From Piper betle (lineage: Eukaryota > Streptophyta > Magnoliopsida > Piperales > Piperaceae): a stretch of 64,000 nt of DNA. The notes under the pieces were generated by a model, which was given only the letters and a program-made list of their open reading frames with translations, did not search any database and was not told where the DNA came from. Positions 62,547 to 64,000 of this stretch are shown here, one piece after another. Position 1 is the first letter of the stretch; each line of letters starts with the position of its first letter. The stretch lies in NCBI GenBank assembly GCA_033002965.1, contig JAURVB010013241.1, forward strand, positions 1 to 64,000. Reading direction: 5' to 3'. Position numbers and translations under genes: made by a program.

Positions 62547-64000
62547 AAAGAGCGTGTCTTGGAATATCATGTTTGCGTTTGACAAAAAATGACTTGCAAT
62601 TGCCTTTCTTACAGCTGTCATATCAAATTGTTGACTCATTGATATGGCTCGGAATTAGGGACAAGATAAATGACTTAAGAAAAAAAACTGAAATTACGAC
62701 CTATGACATACTTAAGCGGTTCCCAGGGTTCTTCTTCAAATATTCCTTATGGTTATATTTGAAGTCCTTATCTTGTTCCCAGGCCAAAAGGTATTATTTC
62801 TATTTATTTCCATAAATTTAAAATTGTATCCAAAGGTTTGATAGCTACCACAATTTAGATGACTTGATTAGAATGGACACTACTGAGCCTTTTTCACATG
62901 ACTGTCTGTTTCATTATATGTCAAAGGTCAGTACTTTCTTCTCCTTTTTGTTTGACATTGTTCTCACTTTTTACTGACTGGGGGCCTAAAATAGACGTGG
63001 TTGGCTTTTGCTTTCTTGATCTTGCTTCAAATCATAAGCCTCCAGAATCTCTTGTCGAACGGCTTGAAGCTGGTTAAAAGCCTATCTATAGTGGATTTGG
63101 TAACCTTGTAACTTTCTTTTCTCTGTCATTTTTTTATAAGCTTGTAGACTTTGTTTGAATAAAAAATGCAAGAGAACTTGCATGCTTTCAAGCTTCATAT
63201 CCCTCTAGTTTCTGTTAATTTTTTTATGATGATTCCATTAAACCGTTCTTTGTCTCTACTTGTGCTGAAGGTTCTTTTGTGAAACATCCTGTAGCCTCTT
63301 TTACAAGGGCTCAAAGAGAGGAAGACGGTAGCTGACGCAGATCTGCATTTTTTTATTCAACCTACTTAAGTTAACAGTTTAGTAGCTTGTGCTGTAAATA
63401 TTAAGAAGCATAAGCGTTATCTTGAGTGAAGGTTATCCTTATTTGAGATTGATGAGTACCAATGCAATATGCTAAGCAATTGAATGTAATGTGATTGATT
63501 ATTTTCTGAGTAAAAAAAACTAGTTTAAATATGTTTCAGTGACATTTTACTTGTTCAAGTTTTTACACGAATTCTGTTTTTATTCTCTGTATTTCAAAAT
63601 GTTGTTATTTGCTTGTTATTGCGGAGCTTTATAGTTATGCTTATCCTTTGACTTCATGTGCAGCCTGCTCAAGAACCAGAGAAAATGACTAATACTATAG
63701 TTGAAGCACTTGAAATTACTGGTCAGCGAGGCATTATTAACAAAGGATGGGGTGGACTCGGAAATTGCATGTCTTGTGTTGTTATGTGCATTTATTGATA
63801 GATCCTCTATTGGAGTGTATTCTAGGGCTCTTCTTATTGAACTTATCATTGATTTTCTTAACAGTGAAGGAGGATCAGTTTTCTCTGGAAAAATTGGTTA
63901 ACGCTATAAATTTCATGTTGAAGCCCGAGATGAGTGCTCCTATAATTTTGAACTGAGTTTTGGAAACCAAATATTGATTGAGGTAGTGAAGTCTGTCACT

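Larger units (their letters stand above)
57028..63956 (+). pseudogene. UGT80: Sterol 3-beta-glucosyltransferase (UGT80) pseudogene
   Basis: Exon remnants follow the UGT80 order: LNRIVTVKRDGTLAVEIPS (about 57029), VMLIFVTEGDVQP (57206), HRVRLATHANFKEFVLTAGL (57650), MVKNKGFLPSGPSEIPIQRK (57940), VAEALRVPIHVFFTMPW (58465), TSEFPHPLSRVSHQPGYRMS (58612), LSYQIVDSLIWLGIRD (62610), YLSGSQGSSSNIPYGY (62707), VVGFCFLDLASNHKPPE (62999), GQRGIINKGWGGLGN (63722) and EEDQFSLEKLVNAINFML (63870). In life the enzyme adds glucose to membrane sterols. Defects include stops (in the second exon, Trp to TGA in the SP block, Asp to TAA after RLEAG), several one-base frameshifts, and loss of the exons with the UDP-sugar-binding HHGGAGTT block. 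A copia element sits at 58712-62546. The 5' end is missing and the 3' end may continue beyond the window. Confidence 0.9.

Noticed and set aside
37421..63956. A biosynthetic gene cluster linking the decarboxylase with a glycosyltransferase
   Set aside because: The glycosyltransferase is a sterol-type UGT80 pseudogene about 20 kb away, with a pectate lyase between; nothing suggests a shared pathway.

Overview
The window is nuclear DNA of a flowering plant. The genes have GT-AG introns and plant-type architecture, the intergenic DNA is AT-rich and full of nested LTR retrotransposons, hAT-type DNA elements and microsatellites, and every recognisable gene belongs to a plant family. The species cannot be named from the sequence. 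The tyrosine decarboxylase resembles those of benzylisoquinoline-producing and related plants, so a magnoliid or basal eudicot is possible, but that is a guess.

Four protein-gene loci are supported. (1) A TMKL1-type LRR receptor pseudokinase lies on the minus strand (15193-13099, two exons). (2) An intronless tyrosine/aromatic amino-acid decarboxylase lies on the minus strand (38964-37549, or to 37421 if a one-base frameshift is real or corrected). (3) A six-exon pectate lyase lies on the plus strand (47301-50833), also with a one-base frameshift near its C-terminus. (4) A decayed sterol 3-beta-glucosyltransferase (UGT80) copy lies on the plus strand (about 57028 to at least 63956), with in-frame stops, frameshifts, missing exons and a Ty1/copia element in the middle. 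I see no operon-like or pathway link between these genes.

The rest is mostly transposable elements. 1-1857 is the tail of a roughly 3-kb LTR. 3596-4091 is a non-autonomous hAT element with a perfect 8-bp target duplication. 5476-11008 is a decayed copia element with both LTRs, itself hit by a 465-bp TRIM (8834-9298). 18979-35134 is a pile of LTR copies of one family (TGTAAC...GTTTTACA ends, 5-bp target duplications, GC-rich islands inside, no gag/pol), nested in one another and including a roughly 2.3-kb inverted repeat. 30695-34287 carries a hAT element whose interior looks like a piece of that same LTR; related elements lie at 36472-37045 and 54726-54975. 55096-56392 holds GC-rich fold-back elements bounded by (TA)n tracts. 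58712-62546 is a second copia element that lost the end of RT and all of RNase H.

The most interesting material is the chimeric hAT/LTR family, the LTR inverted repeat with a transcript-like leader inside each LTR, the (TA)n-bounded fold-back pair, and the two homopolymer frameshifts at the ends of otherwise intact genes.
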